A stretch of 64,000 nt of DNA from Rudanella lutea DSM 19387 (GCF_000383955.1 NZ_KB913013.1:2958694-3022693); one strand, 5' to 3'; counted from the first letter of the stretch, positions 49,850-58,315 are shown. Program-made: numbers and translations. The notes: a model not told the origin generated them from the sequence alone.

Positions 49850-51364
49850 ATACAACGCCTTGCCTGCGGCCTCGTACTTGTCGCCCGCGATCCACATAGG
49901 GCGCGTTGGGCGATCAGCAATCAGGCGGCCGGCATGTGTAAAGGCCTGGCAAAACTTGTGCAGATACGCAAAGTCCAGGCTTTCAGGATTGTCGACAGCC
50001 TGATGGTAATATTTGGCAATAGCTTCGTCGAATGACTTGAAACCGGGCGAAAACGTGGGAGCGGGCACGCCCTTAGCGGCAAAGTTTACGTTATCAGACC
50101 GGTCGAACAGGCCTTGCTCAGGAGCAGGCTCGGCAAATACACCCAGCCCAAACGCTTTGGCACCGGCTTCAATTTCCGCTTTGGCCCCCGTGCGTTCCAG
50201 GCCAATCACCGACACAATAGAGGTGTCGTTGTAGCCTGCCCCGTCGCTATTGAGGTCAAACACAGTTTGGTTCAGCGGTACGAGTGGGTTTTCGGCATAG
50301 TACCGGCTACCAAGCAGCCCGACTTCTTCGCCCGTCAGGGCCAGAACCAGCACCGACCGCTTGGGCCGCTGCTCCGACAGGGCTTTGGCCGCCGTCAGTA
50401 GGGCCACCGTCCCGAAGGCATTGTCGCGCGCACCATTGAAAATACTATCGGTTGGCGCATAGGCATTACCCCCCTGACGCCCGACCCCGACATGGTCGAA
50501 GTGCGCCGACAAAATGACGTACTCGTTTTTGAGTTTCGGATCGGTACCTTCAATCACCCCGGCCACATTCATCGAAGGCGCGGCCATATTGGCCCGGCCC
50601 GACGTTTGCAACGACACCGTTTGACCAGCTTCTTTCAAACGGCCCAGCCGGTTGTTGGTGTTGTTGACCCAGGCATGAACCAGCTTACTGTCGTCGGCCG
50701 TTGCCGGTAGTGAAATCTGCTCGCGGTTAAAATATTGACTCGCCATACCCCACGGGATGGACTCGCTATAAAGCTCGATGAGCGCAGCAGCCCCTTTATC
50801 GGCAGCCAGTTTACGCTTCTGATTCGACGCCCGGAAAATCTCACGGGCACCCTTGGCCTCCGGCGATCCACCCTGTACTACCACAATCCGGCCCTTTACG
50901 TCGCGGCCCTTGTAGCCATCGTCACCATCGGTCAGGCCGTAACCCGCGTACACCACCTCGGCCGTTTGACCGAAGGCACTACCCGCTAGAATCACCAGGT
51001 CTTTACCCAACCGCAGCGAATCTTTACCGGCCACAAGCTGGCCTGAGCTGGCCATCGAAACCCGCTCAAATGGGATACGCTGAAAATAATCGGCCTGACC
51101 GGGTGCGGGCTTGAGGCCCAGCAGCCGAAACTGTTCGGCTATGTAGCGGGCCGCAATCCGGTTGCCGGCATCGCCGGTCCGGCGACCCAGCAGCTCGTCG
51201 GCAGCCAGAAACCGCATATGCGTTTCCGATTCGGCCTGCGGAATACGTTGTTCGGGGAAGGTGGTTACGGCTGTTTTAGCCTTACTTTTTTGGGGTTGGG
51301 CCACGGCTATACCAGTTGCCATAGCGCCCCCCAGCAACATACATAACAGCGAGTTTGTCCGCAT
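49844..51364 (-). CDS. Secreted M28-family aminopeptidase with PA domain
   Basis: A 506-residue exported zinc aminopeptidase. A signal peptide covers about residues 1-22. A PA-type insert lies at about 130-270 (VYAGYGLTDGDDGYKGRDVK). The M28 catalytic part has the metal-ligand motifs SAHFDHVGVG, NGARDNAFGTVALL, LTGEEVGLLGSRYY and the C-terminal YYHQAVDNPESLD with the last His. All ligands look intact. It probably trims peptides in the periplasm or outside. Confidence 0.9.
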   Translation of the reverse strand: MRTNSLLCMLLGGAMATGIAVAQPQKSKAKTAVTTFPEQRIPQAESETHMRFLAADELLGRRTGDAGNRIAARYIAEQFRLLGLKPAPGQADYFQRIPFERVSMASSGQLVAGKDSLRLGKDLVILAGSAFGQTAEVVYAGYGLTDGDDGYKGRDVKGRIVVVQGGSPEAKGAREIFRASNQKRKLAADKGAAALIELYSESIPWGMASQYFNREQISLPATADDSKLVHAWVNNTNNRLGRLKEAGQTVSLQTSGRANMAAPSMNVAGVIEGTDPKLKNEYVILSAHFDHVGVGRQGGNAYAPTDSIFNGARDNAFGTVALLTAAKALSEQRPKRSVLVLALTGEEVGLLGSRYYAENPLVPLNQTVFDLNSDGAGYNDTSIVSVIGLERTGAKAEIEAGAKAFGLGVFAEPAPEQGLFDRSDNVNFAAKGVPAPTFSPGFKSFDEAIAKYYHQAVDNPESLDFAYLHKFCQAFTHAGRLIADRPTRPMWIAGDKYEAAGKALYK

Positions 51365-51406
51365 GAGGTTAGTTGGGTGATGTCTATACCACGAAAGTAG
51401 TCAGAA

Positions 51407-52207
51407 TCACCGATACCCGTCCACAACCGCCACCAATTGGGGCAGCAAACCGGGGTTTTTCTCTAAGCTATTCCCTACCACAATCAGGTCGGCACCCGCT
51501 TCGAGGGCGGCAGTGGCCCGGTCGGGCGTGTTGATTCCCCCACCGACCACAATGGGCAGGTCGACGGCTTGCCGCACGGCTTCAATCATCTCGGCCGATA
51601 CGGGCCTGCGAGCCCCGCTACCCGCATCCATGTACATGAGTTGCAGGCCGAGCATTTCACCCGCCATAGCCGTACAGGCCGCTACACTCGGTTTGTCGTG
51701 CGGCAACGGCATAGTGCCACTGATGTACGAAACCGTAGTAGGAGCACCGCTATCAACTACCATGTAGCCGGTTGGCAGAATTTCGAGACCGCTTTTTTTA
51801 AGGAGTGGGGCCGCAATCACGTGTTGCCCAATCAGAAATTCGGGATTCCGGCCCGAGATAAGCGAGAGCAGCAGCACCCCGTCGGCCGTGGGTTCAATGT
51901 GGAGACTGTTGCCGGGAAACAAAATCACGGGTACATCGGTGCGCGCCCGGATGGCGGCAATCAGTTCGCGGTGGGTATATTCGGTAACCAGGCTCCCTCC
52001 CACGAAGAAAAAATCAACCGGGTGTTGATGGGTCAAATCCAGTAGGGCCGAAAACGCGTCTTGCTCAACCTTATCAGGGTCGAGCAAGACGGCGATGCCT
52101 TTGCGGCCAGTCTGTTTATACTTGCGAAGGGTAGCCAGCAGGTTGTGTGGGGACGTGCGGGCGATAGGACTCCGTGGGGTATGTGTTTGCTCCTGAATTA
52201 ATTGCAT
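51407..52207 (-). CDS. Geranylgeranylglyceryl/heptaprenylglyceryl phosphate synthase
   Basis: A 266-residue TIM-barrel prenyltransferase of the GGGP/HepGP synthase family. It joins a polyprenyl diphosphate to glycerol-1-phosphate in an ether linkage, a reaction best known from archaeal lipid synthesis but found in many Bacteroidota. Motifs: AVLLDPDKVEQ near the N-terminus, FFFVGGSLVTEY, MYMDAGSGARRPV and VVGGGINTPDRA, which bind the phosphate groups. The first 25 residues extend beyond the usual length; the start at 52207 has a GGAG five bases upstream and no later start fits. It overlaps the upstream gene by 92 bases. Confidence 0.9.
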   Translation of the reverse strand: MQLIQEQTHTPRSPIARTSPHNLLATLRKYKQTGRKGIAVLLDPDKVEQDAFSALLDLTHQHPVDFFFVGGSLVTEYTHRELIAAIRARTDVPVILFPGNSLHIEPTADGVLLLSLISGRNPEFLIGQHVIAAPLLKKSGLEILPTGYMVVDSGAPTTVSYISGTMPLPHDKPSVAACTAMAGEMLGLQLMYMDAGSGARRPVSAEMIEAVRQAVDLPIVVGGGINTPDRATAALEAGADLIVVGNSLEKNPGLLPQLVAVVDGYR

Positions 52208-52667
52208 TGTTGCTCCGAAAGCGTGTTAGCGCGTTCGACAGTTGTTCGCGGGCTATGCTGGTTAGTACCGACGTAAGCAAACCACCGATCAAACCGCCAA
52301 TTGCTGACTTCTTAGCTGTCCTTTCTTTTTCCTGAACCAATTGATGCTTTGACTTATAGCGCGGATCGGCGTCTTCGCTCACAAAGTTGTATTGGTTATC
52401 GTACTCTTCCTCGTCGTCGTCATCATCGCGCTCACCATACTTTTCTGCATAGCGATACTCGGCTGATTTCGGCAAAATAGCGTTGGCGATCAAAAACACG
52501 CCTAAAGCTACACCAGCTACTAAAGCAACGGTTTTGCCCGTCTCGGCGGCATCGCCTTTGATCGAGTCAACCGAATCCTGGATCGAGGTCTTGAATCGTT
52601 CCGTTGCTTTCATCAGTTCGGCCCGGCGGGCGGTGGTGTCAGCAAACAGTACTTTGGGATCTTCCAT
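52116..52667 (-). CDS. Hypothetical protein with glycine-rich membrane segment
   Basis: A 183-residue protein. A hydrophobic segment (about 40-65; VALVAGVALGVFLIANAILP) is followed by a very acidic loop (DDDDDEEEY) and a second glycine-rich segment (about 110-135; SAIGGLIGGLLTSVLTSI). This resembles small envelope proteins that accompany holin-like/YqjE genes. The start at 52667 is favoured; an upstream ATG at 52733 would add 22 residues. The last 30 codons overlap the GGGP synthase gene in another frame. Function unknown. Confidence 0.7.
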   Translation of the reverse strand: MEDPKVLFADTTARRAELMKATERFKTSIQDSVDSIKGDAAETGKTVALVAGVALGVFLIANAILPKSAEYRYAEKYGERDDDDDEEEYDNQYNFVSEDADPRYKSKHQLVQEKERTAKKSAIGGLIGGLLTSVLTSIAREQLSNALTRFRSNNAINSGANTYPTESYRPHVPTQPAGYPSQV

Positions 52668-52763
52668 TGAGTTTGTCAGGTCTAAATTAGTAAAAAAATA
52701 GTTTGGAGCAGGGATAAACCGCTTAGGTGGCACCTGCGGGGCAGCACGGTTTAGGCTTGTAGC

Positions 52764-53195
52764 TTACTCGCGGGCCAGATATGGACCCGACCCAGTCATG
52801 GAGTCGCGGGTCTGATTCATCAGCTCCTGTACCGCTTCCGACTTCTCTTCGGCCTTTTTCTCTTTCGAGGCCTTAAGGCTGTTGTAAGCCATCTTGCGAA
52901 TCATATTCAGGAACGAATCTTTGGCTACCACCCAGATAATGGTTAACAACAGAAAAAAAGCGGCCACAATCAGGAAGCCCATGTAGCGGCTTTCGAACAC
53001 CTCATTAAGGAAAGCCGCGAGCAGGCTAAGCACGAAAATGAGTGTTATGGTAGCCAGAAACCCCAGAATAACTCCGTGAATAGCCCGGATAACTCCTTCT
53101 TCTACCTTCCCGCGTGTTTCTAAGGTAAAGAGTTCGATTCTGGCTTCCAGATACCGAAATATATTCTCCCGAACCTCGTCTAATTTCTCTAACAT
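52764..53195 (-). CDS. Holin-X/YqjE-like (DUF1469) membrane protein
   Basis: A 143-residue protein with an amphipathic N-terminal helix (FRYLEARIELFTLETRGKVE), two central membrane segments (about 39-65 and 73-92) and a polar C-terminus rich in Lys and Glu. This is the layout of the DUF1469/phage-holin-like family, found in many non-phage chromosomes. It is probably an inner-membrane stress-related protein, with no sign of a lysis cassette nearby. The next gene on the same strand is the glycine-zipper protein, so they probably form an operon. Confidence 0.82.
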   Translation of the reverse strand: MLEKLDEVRENIFRYLEARIELFTLETRGKVEEGVIRAIHGVILGFLATITLIFVLSLLAAFLNEVFESRYMGFLIVAAFFLLLTIIWVVAKDSFLNMIRKMAYNSLKASKEKKAEEKSEAVQELMNQTRDSMTGSGPYLARE

Positions 53196-53497
53196 GATTG
53201 TAAATGATTAAGCATCATCACTGCACTATCTACAAAAAAATTACCATTCTGTTTAAAGAATTGATTTTTCGGAAAAATAGCCTGAAGGCTTCGGAGAATG
53301 GGGGTAATTAGACAAAAAGAAGCCAGCAATCCCGATCATAGCGCCTTTTAAGGCGTTGAACAGATGGGGCAAGATTGTAGAAAAACATACCAGCCTTTTG
53401 TGAGCTTGTACCCTCAAACCCTACAACAAAATCGGGCGGCAGCAAAGACCTGTTCGATCTTCACAGCCGCCCGACGATGCGATTAGCTCTGCCGCGC
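53196..53497. other. Gap between LspA and the holin-like gene
   Basis: About 300 bases without a gene. It holds a short hairpin near 53340-53355, the LspA terminator (53432-53474) and probably the promoter for the holin-like operon. No clear repeat or RNA is seen. Confidence 0.5.
53432..53474 (-). terminator. Terminator after lspA
   Basis: On the minus strand, a 9-bp GC-rich stem (53466-53474 with 53432-53440, 25-nt loop) is followed by ATTTTGTTG. It lies 24 bases beyond the stop. Confidence 0.6.
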
Positions 53498-54400
53498 TTA
53501 CAATTCGCGTTGTTTATTGCGGTCCATAGTTTCTTCGGGGACTTCGGTCATTACCGAATTCGTGCCCTCCGAAACCGGGGCTTTACCCAGGTCATTGTCA
53601 AGTTCTGGAGCAGGCTGACCTTCAATGGCCGCCACCGGAACTGTTTCGGTTTGATCGTGATCCTTCTCAATTTCTTCGGCCGCGTCAACAGCCGGCAGCA
53701 CCTCGGCACTCCCTGTCAGGGGCGCATCGTCGGGCAATTGGCCATCGGTATCAAAGCGATCTGATAGCCCATGTTCCGATCCGTCGGACCGTGACGCATC
53801 GTTGTCCGACACATCAGGGTAATCCCGGAAAAACCGACGCTGGAAAAACAAGATGATACAGACACCAACAAAAATGCAGGCATCAGCAATGTTGAAAATG
53901 GGTGTCGAGTAATACTGACCGCCCCAAAGCGGTACCCAGTCAGGAATGAACCCCTCCCAGATATCCACAAAAACCATATCGATTACCTGCCCGTGAAACC
54001 AGGGGGTGATAGACCCGTAGGGTGCATTGCCCAGCAAGACCCCGTAAAACGTGGAGTCAATTACGTTACCCACAGCCCCGGCCATGATCATCGCCATCGC
54101 CCAGAGCAGGCCATCGGGCGCGCCCTGTCGGGCCAGGTGTACCAGATACCAGCCAATACCCACCATAGCCACGAGCCGAAACAGACTCAGAATCAGTTTC
54201 CCGTAGTCGTGGCTCAACTGCATCCCAAACGCCATACCGGGGTTGAGTACATAGTGTAGCTTCAACCAGTCGCCAATTAGGCTGATCTGACCGGCAAACC
54301 CCGGCTGCATAAAATGGTGAACGGCCATTTTGGAGGCCTGATCAATACCAATTAGCAGAAAAGCGAAAAGGAAATATTTGAGCGGGTTTTTCTGGATCAT
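53498..54400 (-). CDS. lspA: Lipoprotein signal peptidase with extended loop and C-terminal tail
   Basis: A 300-residue inner-membrane aspartic peptidase that cleaves prolipoprotein signal peptides. The catalytic pair is Asp115 in GNVIDS and Asp173 in FNIADA, and four membrane segments are visible in the first 195 residues. The distance between the two Asp (58) is longer than in E. coli LspA, because of an inserted loop with YGSITPWFHGQVIDMVFVDI, common in Bacteroidota. The last 105 residues form a polar, acidic tail (GSEHGLSDRFDTDGQLPDDA) that is not part of the enzyme fold. Role of the tail is unknown. Confidence 0.93.
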   Translation of the reverse strand: MIQKNPLKYFLFAFLLIGIDQASKMAVHHFMQPGFAGQISLIGDWLKLHYVLNPGMAFGMQLSHDYGKLILSLFRLVAMVGIGWYLVHLARQGAPDGLLWAMAMIMAGAVGNVIDSTFYGVLLGNAPYGSITPWFHGQVIDMVFVDIWEGFIPDWVPLWGGQYYSTPIFNIADACIFVGVCIILFFQRRFFRDYPDVSDNDASRSDGSEHGLSDRFDTDGQLPDDAPLTGSAEVLPAVDAAEEIEKDHDQTETVPVAAIEGQPAPELDNDLGKAPVSEGTNSVMTEVPEETMDRNKQREL

Positions 54401-54414
54401 AATCTTGGAGTAGG

Positions 54415-54495
54415 CAGTAAGCAGTGGCAGTAGGCAGTGGCTTACGCAAGATTATTGCTTTCGCGTAAGCCACTGCCTACTGCCACTGCTTACTG
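54415..54495. repeat. 33-bp perfect inverted repeat of GGCAGT words
   Basis: Arms 54415-54447 and 54463-54495 are perfect reverse complements over 33 bp with a 15-nt loop. The words are AGTGGCAGTAGGCAGTGGC and relatives, the same vocabulary as the repeat at 775-834. It lies between the proline dehydrogenase stop and the LspA start, so it may terminate or attenuate. Confidence 0.9.
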
Positions 54496-54500
54496 ATCAC

Positions 54501-55745
54501 TTAACACTTAGCAGCCCGGCGCCGATCGATCTCTTTCTCGATCAGCTTAAACTCCCGGCTGCTTTGGCCGGCAATCGATTTGTTTTCTTCGGCCCGCCGG
54601 AATAGGTAAGGCATTACGGCCTCAACCGGGCCATACGGCACGTACTTCGCTACGTTGTAGCCTGCATTGGCCAGATTGTACGAGATATTGTCGCTCATAC
54701 CGAGCAGCTGGGCAAACCAGATATGCTCATCGTTAGGGGCAATACCCAGCTGTTTCATTCGCTGGAAACAGTACTGGCAGCTGTATTCATTATGGGTACC
54801 AAGGCAAATCGAAACCACGTCGCGGTTATTGAGCGAGAAGTCGATAGCCTTGTTAAAATCCCGGTCGGTGTCTTCTTTCGTTGCCTGAATCGGGTCCTGA
54901 TACTCCTCCTCGTGCGACCGGATGCGTTCTTTTTCCAGATACGCCCCCCGCACCAGTTTGGCGCCCAGCAGATAGCCCCGTTCGCGGGCGGTCTCGGTAG
55001 CCTTCACAAAGTTGTTGTAGGTTTCCCACCGATACAACTGGTACGTGTTGAACACCACCGGCCGCTCGCGGTTGTAGCGTTCCATCATTTCATACGCCAG
55101 CGCGTCGATAGTACCCTGAATCCAGCTCTCCTCAGCATCGACAAAGATTTTCACCTTGCGCTCATACGCCTTGGCACACAGCCGATCGACCCGCTCACGC
55201 ACGCGCTCAAAAGCGGCTTTGTCCTCGTTCGACAGCACGTCGCCTTTTTGCACAGCCTCCAGCAAGTCGGTGCTGGCAATACCGGTCACTTTGAATACAG
55301 AGAACGGAATATCAGCGGATTCGCTGGCGCGTTCGATGGTGCGCAGCACTTCGAGGGTTGTCTCCTCAAAGCTTTTTTCATTTTCTTCCCCTTCTACCGA
55401 GTAGTCGAGTATCGTTCCGATGTGGCCATCGTGCAATTTGCTGATTGTCTTCTCACAATCGCGGATGCTTTCTCCCCCACAGAATTGCTCAAAAATGGTG
55501 CTTTTTATGAGGTTTTTAACTGGAAGCTGAAGTTTAAGGGCAATTTTTATGAAAAAAGTCCCTAAATTTACCAGCCATCCCTTATTCATCAACGCAAAAA
55601 GCCAGTACGTTTTTCGTAGTTTGAAATCGGACTGACAAGAGAAGGCAATCGAAGTGTCCTCAAACGAAACGGCCGGAGCCGCATTTTGCTTAACTTCCGG
55701 GATCCGTTGGACAGTCGTCGGCATAAGATTACTTCTATTCGACAT
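54501..55745 (-). CDS. Proline dehydrogenase
   Basis: A 414-residue FAD-dependent proline dehydrogenase that oxidises proline to pyrroline-5-carboxylate and passes electrons to the quinone pool. Motifs: VFKVTGIASTDLLEAVQKGD, IFVDAEESWIQGTIDALAYE, FNTYQLYRWETYNNF, YLLGAKLVRGAYLEKERIR, and near the end FAQLLGMSDNISYNLA and YVPYGPVEAVMPYLFRRAEE. It is a single-domain (PutA-less) enzyme. An alternative start is the ATG at residue 8. It stands alone, with a repeat separating it from lspA. Confidence 0.93.
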   Translation of the reverse strand: MSNRSNLMPTTVQRIPEVKQNAAPAVSFEDTSIAFSCQSDFKLRKTYWLFALMNKGWLVNLGTFFIKIALKLQLPVKNLIKSTIFEQFCGGESIRDCEKTISKLHDGHIGTILDYSVEGEENEKSFEETTLEVLRTIERASESADIPFSVFKVTGIASTDLLEAVQKGDVLSNEDKAAFERVRERVDRLCAKAYERKVKIFVDAEESWIQGTIDALAYEMMERYNRERPVVFNTYQLYRWETYNNFVKATETARERGYLLGAKLVRGAYLEKERIRSHEEEYQDPIQATKEDTDRDFNKAIDFSLNNRDVVSICLGTHNEYSCQYCFQRMKQLGIAPNDEHIWFAQLLGMSDNISYNLANAGYNVAKYVPYGPVEAVMPYLFRRAEENKSIAGQSSREFKLIEKEIDRRRAAKC

Positions 55746-56014
55746 AGTGTAAGTCCCTATCAGCTGGGTACGAATGTGTTAGTGTTTCGCCCCAGTACCA
55801 AGCCGGAACAGTGTGTTACGTAAAAAACAACAAACTCAACTCTGGTTGGTTAGGAATTGCGCCAAAATCTGCTTCAACAAACTAAAAATCAGCTTTTGAC
55901 GAAGGTCTATTTGTCTACTCTTTTTGGGAGAGATTCGACTGCAAATATACCACATTTTTAAATCAAAAGTTCCAGATAGAGTAGTTGTAGAAACCAGTTG
56001 AATACCGAGTACAT
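55746..56014. promoter_or_regulatory. Divergent promoter region of proline dehydrogenase and DAHP synthase
   Basis: About 270 bases, AT-rich near 55930-55990. It holds TATATTTG on the minus strand (CAAATATA at 55942-55949), a candidate -7 box for proline dehydrogenase, with CAAA (TTTG on minus) at 55964-55967. No operator is recognised. Confidence 0.4.
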
Positions 56015-57112
56015 ATGAAGCCTGAATTAGTGGTTGAGCCCCTCTCATCGTGGGTAGAAACCAATGGAAAGCCGTTGATCATTGCCGGTCCGTGCAGTGC
56101 TGAGACCGAAGAACAACTTGTAGAGACTGCCCGTCAGCTGAAAGAACTGAATGCAGTCCACGTCATTCGTGCCGGCGTATGGAAGCCCCGTACGCGGCCT
56201 GGCAGCTTTGAAGGCATGGGCGAGAAAGCTTTGCCCTGGCTTCAGCGCGCCAAAGCCGAAACCGGCCTGCCCTTTGCCGTAGAGGTAGCCACGCCCGAGC
56301 ATATCGAACTCGCCCTCAAGTATGGCGTTGATATTCTGTGGGTAGGCGCCCGGACTACGGTAAACCCATTCAACGTTCAGGAAATTGCCGACGCCCTCCG
56401 CGGTGTGGATGTACCGGTATTGGTTAAAAACCCGGTAAACCCTGATCTTGCCCTGTGGATTGGTGCGTTCGAGCGTATCGCCGGAGCGGGTGTGAAAAAG
56501 CTGGGCGCTATTCACCGGGGGTTTGCCACGGGTGAGGCCAGCAAGTACCGCAACGTACCGATGTGGCAGATGGCCATCGAACTGAAGTCGATCTTCCCCG
56601 AATTGCCCATCATTGGCGACCCAAGCCACATGGCTGGTAAGCGGGCGTACCTCAACGAGCTGGCCCAAATGGCCATGGACCTCAACTACGACGGTCTGAT
56701 TGTTGAGTCACACATCGACCCCGACAATGCCTGGAGTGATGCCGCTCAGCAGCTTACCCCAGCCGCATTTGGCGAGATGCTCGATCACCTGCAAATTCGT
56801 CAGGTTGAATCGTCGAACATCGAGTTCCAGAGCTTCGTGGAGCAGTCGCGCCGGAGCATCGACAATGTCGACCGGCAGATTGTTGAAATGCTGGCTGCCC
56901 GGATGGCCCTCGTGGAGCGGCTGGCCGAGTACAAGCGCGACAACAACGTGACCTTGTTCCAGCCTGAGCGGTGGAAAGAGATCCTGAAAACGCGTACCGA
57001 ACTGGGTAAGAAACTGAACCTCTACCCCGAACTGGTGGAAGAAATCTACAAGATTATCCACATGGAGTCGATTCGGAAGCAAACCGAAATCATGAATAGC
57101 CAAACGGCTTAA
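56015..57112 (+). CDS. Bifunctional DAHP synthase / chorismate mutase
   Basis: A 365-residue bifunctional enzyme. The N-terminal type I-beta DAHP synthase (about 1-265) joins phosphoenolpyruvate and erythrose-4-phosphate to start aromatic amino acid synthesis: IIAGPCSAETEEQ, RAGVWKPRTRPGSFEGMG, HRGFATGEASKYRN and IIGDPSHMAGKR. The C-terminal AroQ-type chorismate mutase (about 275-360; SIDNVDRQIVEMLAARM, RTELGKKLNLYPELVEEIYK) makes prephenate. Fusion of this type is common in Bacteroidota and allows allosteric control by the mutase domain. Confidence 0.95.
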   Translation: MKPELVVEPLSSWVETNGKPLIIAGPCSAETEEQLVETARQLKELNAVHVIRAGVWKPRTRPGSFEGMGEKALPWLQRAKAETGLPFAVEVATPEHIELALKYGVDILWVGARTTVNPFNVQEIADALRGVDVPVLVKNPVNPDLALWIGAFERIAGAGVKKLGAIHRGFATGEASKYRNVPMWQMAIELKSIFPELPIIGDPSHMAGKRAYLNELAQMAMDLNYDGLIVESHIDPDNAWSDAAQQLTPAAFGEMLDHLQIRQVESSNIEFQSFVEQSRRSIDNVDRQIVEMLAARMALVERLAEYKRDNNVTLFQPERWKEILKTRTELGKKLNLYPELVEEIYKIIHMESIRKQTEIMNSQTA

Positions 57113-57122
57113 TTCAGGAGAT

Positions 57123-57186
57123 AGGAGCGAGGAGGTAGGAGTGAGAAGTTTTAGTAGCTTCTCACTCCTACCTCCTCGCTCCTTTT
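57123..57186. terminator. 26-bp perfect hairpin between convergent genes
   Basis: Arms 57123-57148 and 57158-57183 are perfect reverse complements over 26 bp with a nine-base loop. The left arm is pure GA/T words (GGAGGTAGGAGTGAG). A TTTT follows on the plus strand. It sits between the convergent DAHP synthase and DUF4249 genes; the T-tract overlaps the stop of the latter. Confidence 0.9.
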
Positions 57187-58262
57187 TACTTCAACTTCAA
57201 CACCACCGACCTTCGGTTAAACCCGGCAAAACACCCAAGCCCCCCGTTTATGTTCGACGGAATCTGCACCGGCTCGGCAAAGGGGTTGCCGTCTGACTCC
57301 TGCTGACGCGGAATAGCTTCGTGATACCGGTAGTACGTCTCGTCGGTGTGCAACAGCGATACCGTCAGCTCAGCCGACCGGAAATTGTCGCCAAAACGGT
57401 AGGTATCAACGGCATTATTGGCCGATGTGCCGGTAGGTGGGTTAATGACGGTGGTTCCGGTAGGGTTGGTTATTGTGGTAGCACAGGTGGGACAGGTTAT
57501 TAGGGTAGTGCCGCCGGGACCTGTTACGATGGTGGGAGTTCCGCTTGAGTACCGGTAATACACACCCTTGCGCGACCTGAGCTGCCCGCCATCGTCGCCG
57601 GGCGAATCGGCCACGACGTCCGAATTATTAAAAAACGTATTCTGCACGGTTACCTGTACCAATGATGAACTTGACGGTGCGGTTTGCAGCGTGCTCAACA
57701 TGGCCGCTACCCGGTAGTAGTTTCGGCCACCTGTCAAATCAGCCCAGTTTACCCGCAGGCTGTATTCCTTTGCATATATGGGTGTCCGGACACCATTACT
57801 GAAACTGTAGCCACTTTCGACGCGGGCCGAGTCGCGCTCCACCACAAACACCGGCGCTCCCACAGGTATGGTACACTGCGCAGTGGCCTTCTCACCCTGG
57901 GGCGTACTCACCGATAGTGTGTACGTTTTACCGGGCAAAATGGGCAGGTTACGGGCGTTGGTCCAGTACAGGTTGATGGCCTGCCGCCGGTAATTAGCCG
58001 CATATTGCAGAGCCACCACGCGGGCGCCATCACTTATGGTTACGCTGGCGTTGGTAACATCCAGAATTGTGTTGGACTGCCCCAACACCGGCACTGAGCG
58101 GTTCACCTGCACCGTCAGAACACTATCCTGCGGGGAGATAAAACTGGCAATTACCAGTTTACCCGCTTCGCGATTGATGCGGTCAGGGTCGACCTCGTTG
58201 CGAAGGCTATCACAGGAGAAAAAAAGCGGAATGAGGCCAAGGCATAGAATAAGACGATACAT
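57186..58262 (-). CDS. DUF4249 lipoprotein, TonB-receptor partner
   Basis: A 358-residue lipoprotein: the leader MYRLILCLGLIPLFFSCDSL ends in a lipobox with Cys17. The DUF4249 family is a beta-sandwich found next to TonB-dependent receptors in Bacteroidota, functionally like SusD partners. An early region has VIASFISPQDSVLTVQVNRS and LPILPGKTYTLSV. Near 240-285 lies a Thr/Gly/Pro-rich insert with a CxxC pair (ITCPTCATTITNPTGTT). It follows the receptor gene by 53 bases, so both form one transport unit. Ligand unknown. Confidence 0.88.
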   Translation of the reverse strand: MYRLILCLGLIPLFFSCDSLRNEVDPDRINREAGKLVIASFISPQDSVLTVQVNRSVPVLGQSNTILDVTNASVTISDGARVVALQYAANYRRQAINLYWTNARNLPILPGKTYTLSVSTPQGEKATAQCTIPVGAPVFVVERDSARVESGYSFSNGVRTPIYAKEYSLRVNWADLTGGRNYYRVAAMLSTLQTAPSSSSLVQVTVQNTFFNNSDVVADSPGDDGGQLRSRKGVYYRYSSGTPTIVTGPGGTTLITCPTCATTITNPTGTTVINPPTGTSANNAVDTYRFGDNFRSAELTVSLLHTDETYYRYHEAIPRQQESDGNPFAEPVQIPSNINGGLGCFAGFNRRSVVLKLK

Positions 58263-58315
58263 ACGTGGTCGGATTGAAAAGGTTATTTGCGATATAGCTA
58301 CGGCAGTGGCCCTCT

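Noticed and set aside
52764-53195. The holin-like gene as part of a prophage lysis cassette
   Set aside because: No endolysin, tail or capsid gene is nearby. DUF1469 proteins are common in normal chromosomes.
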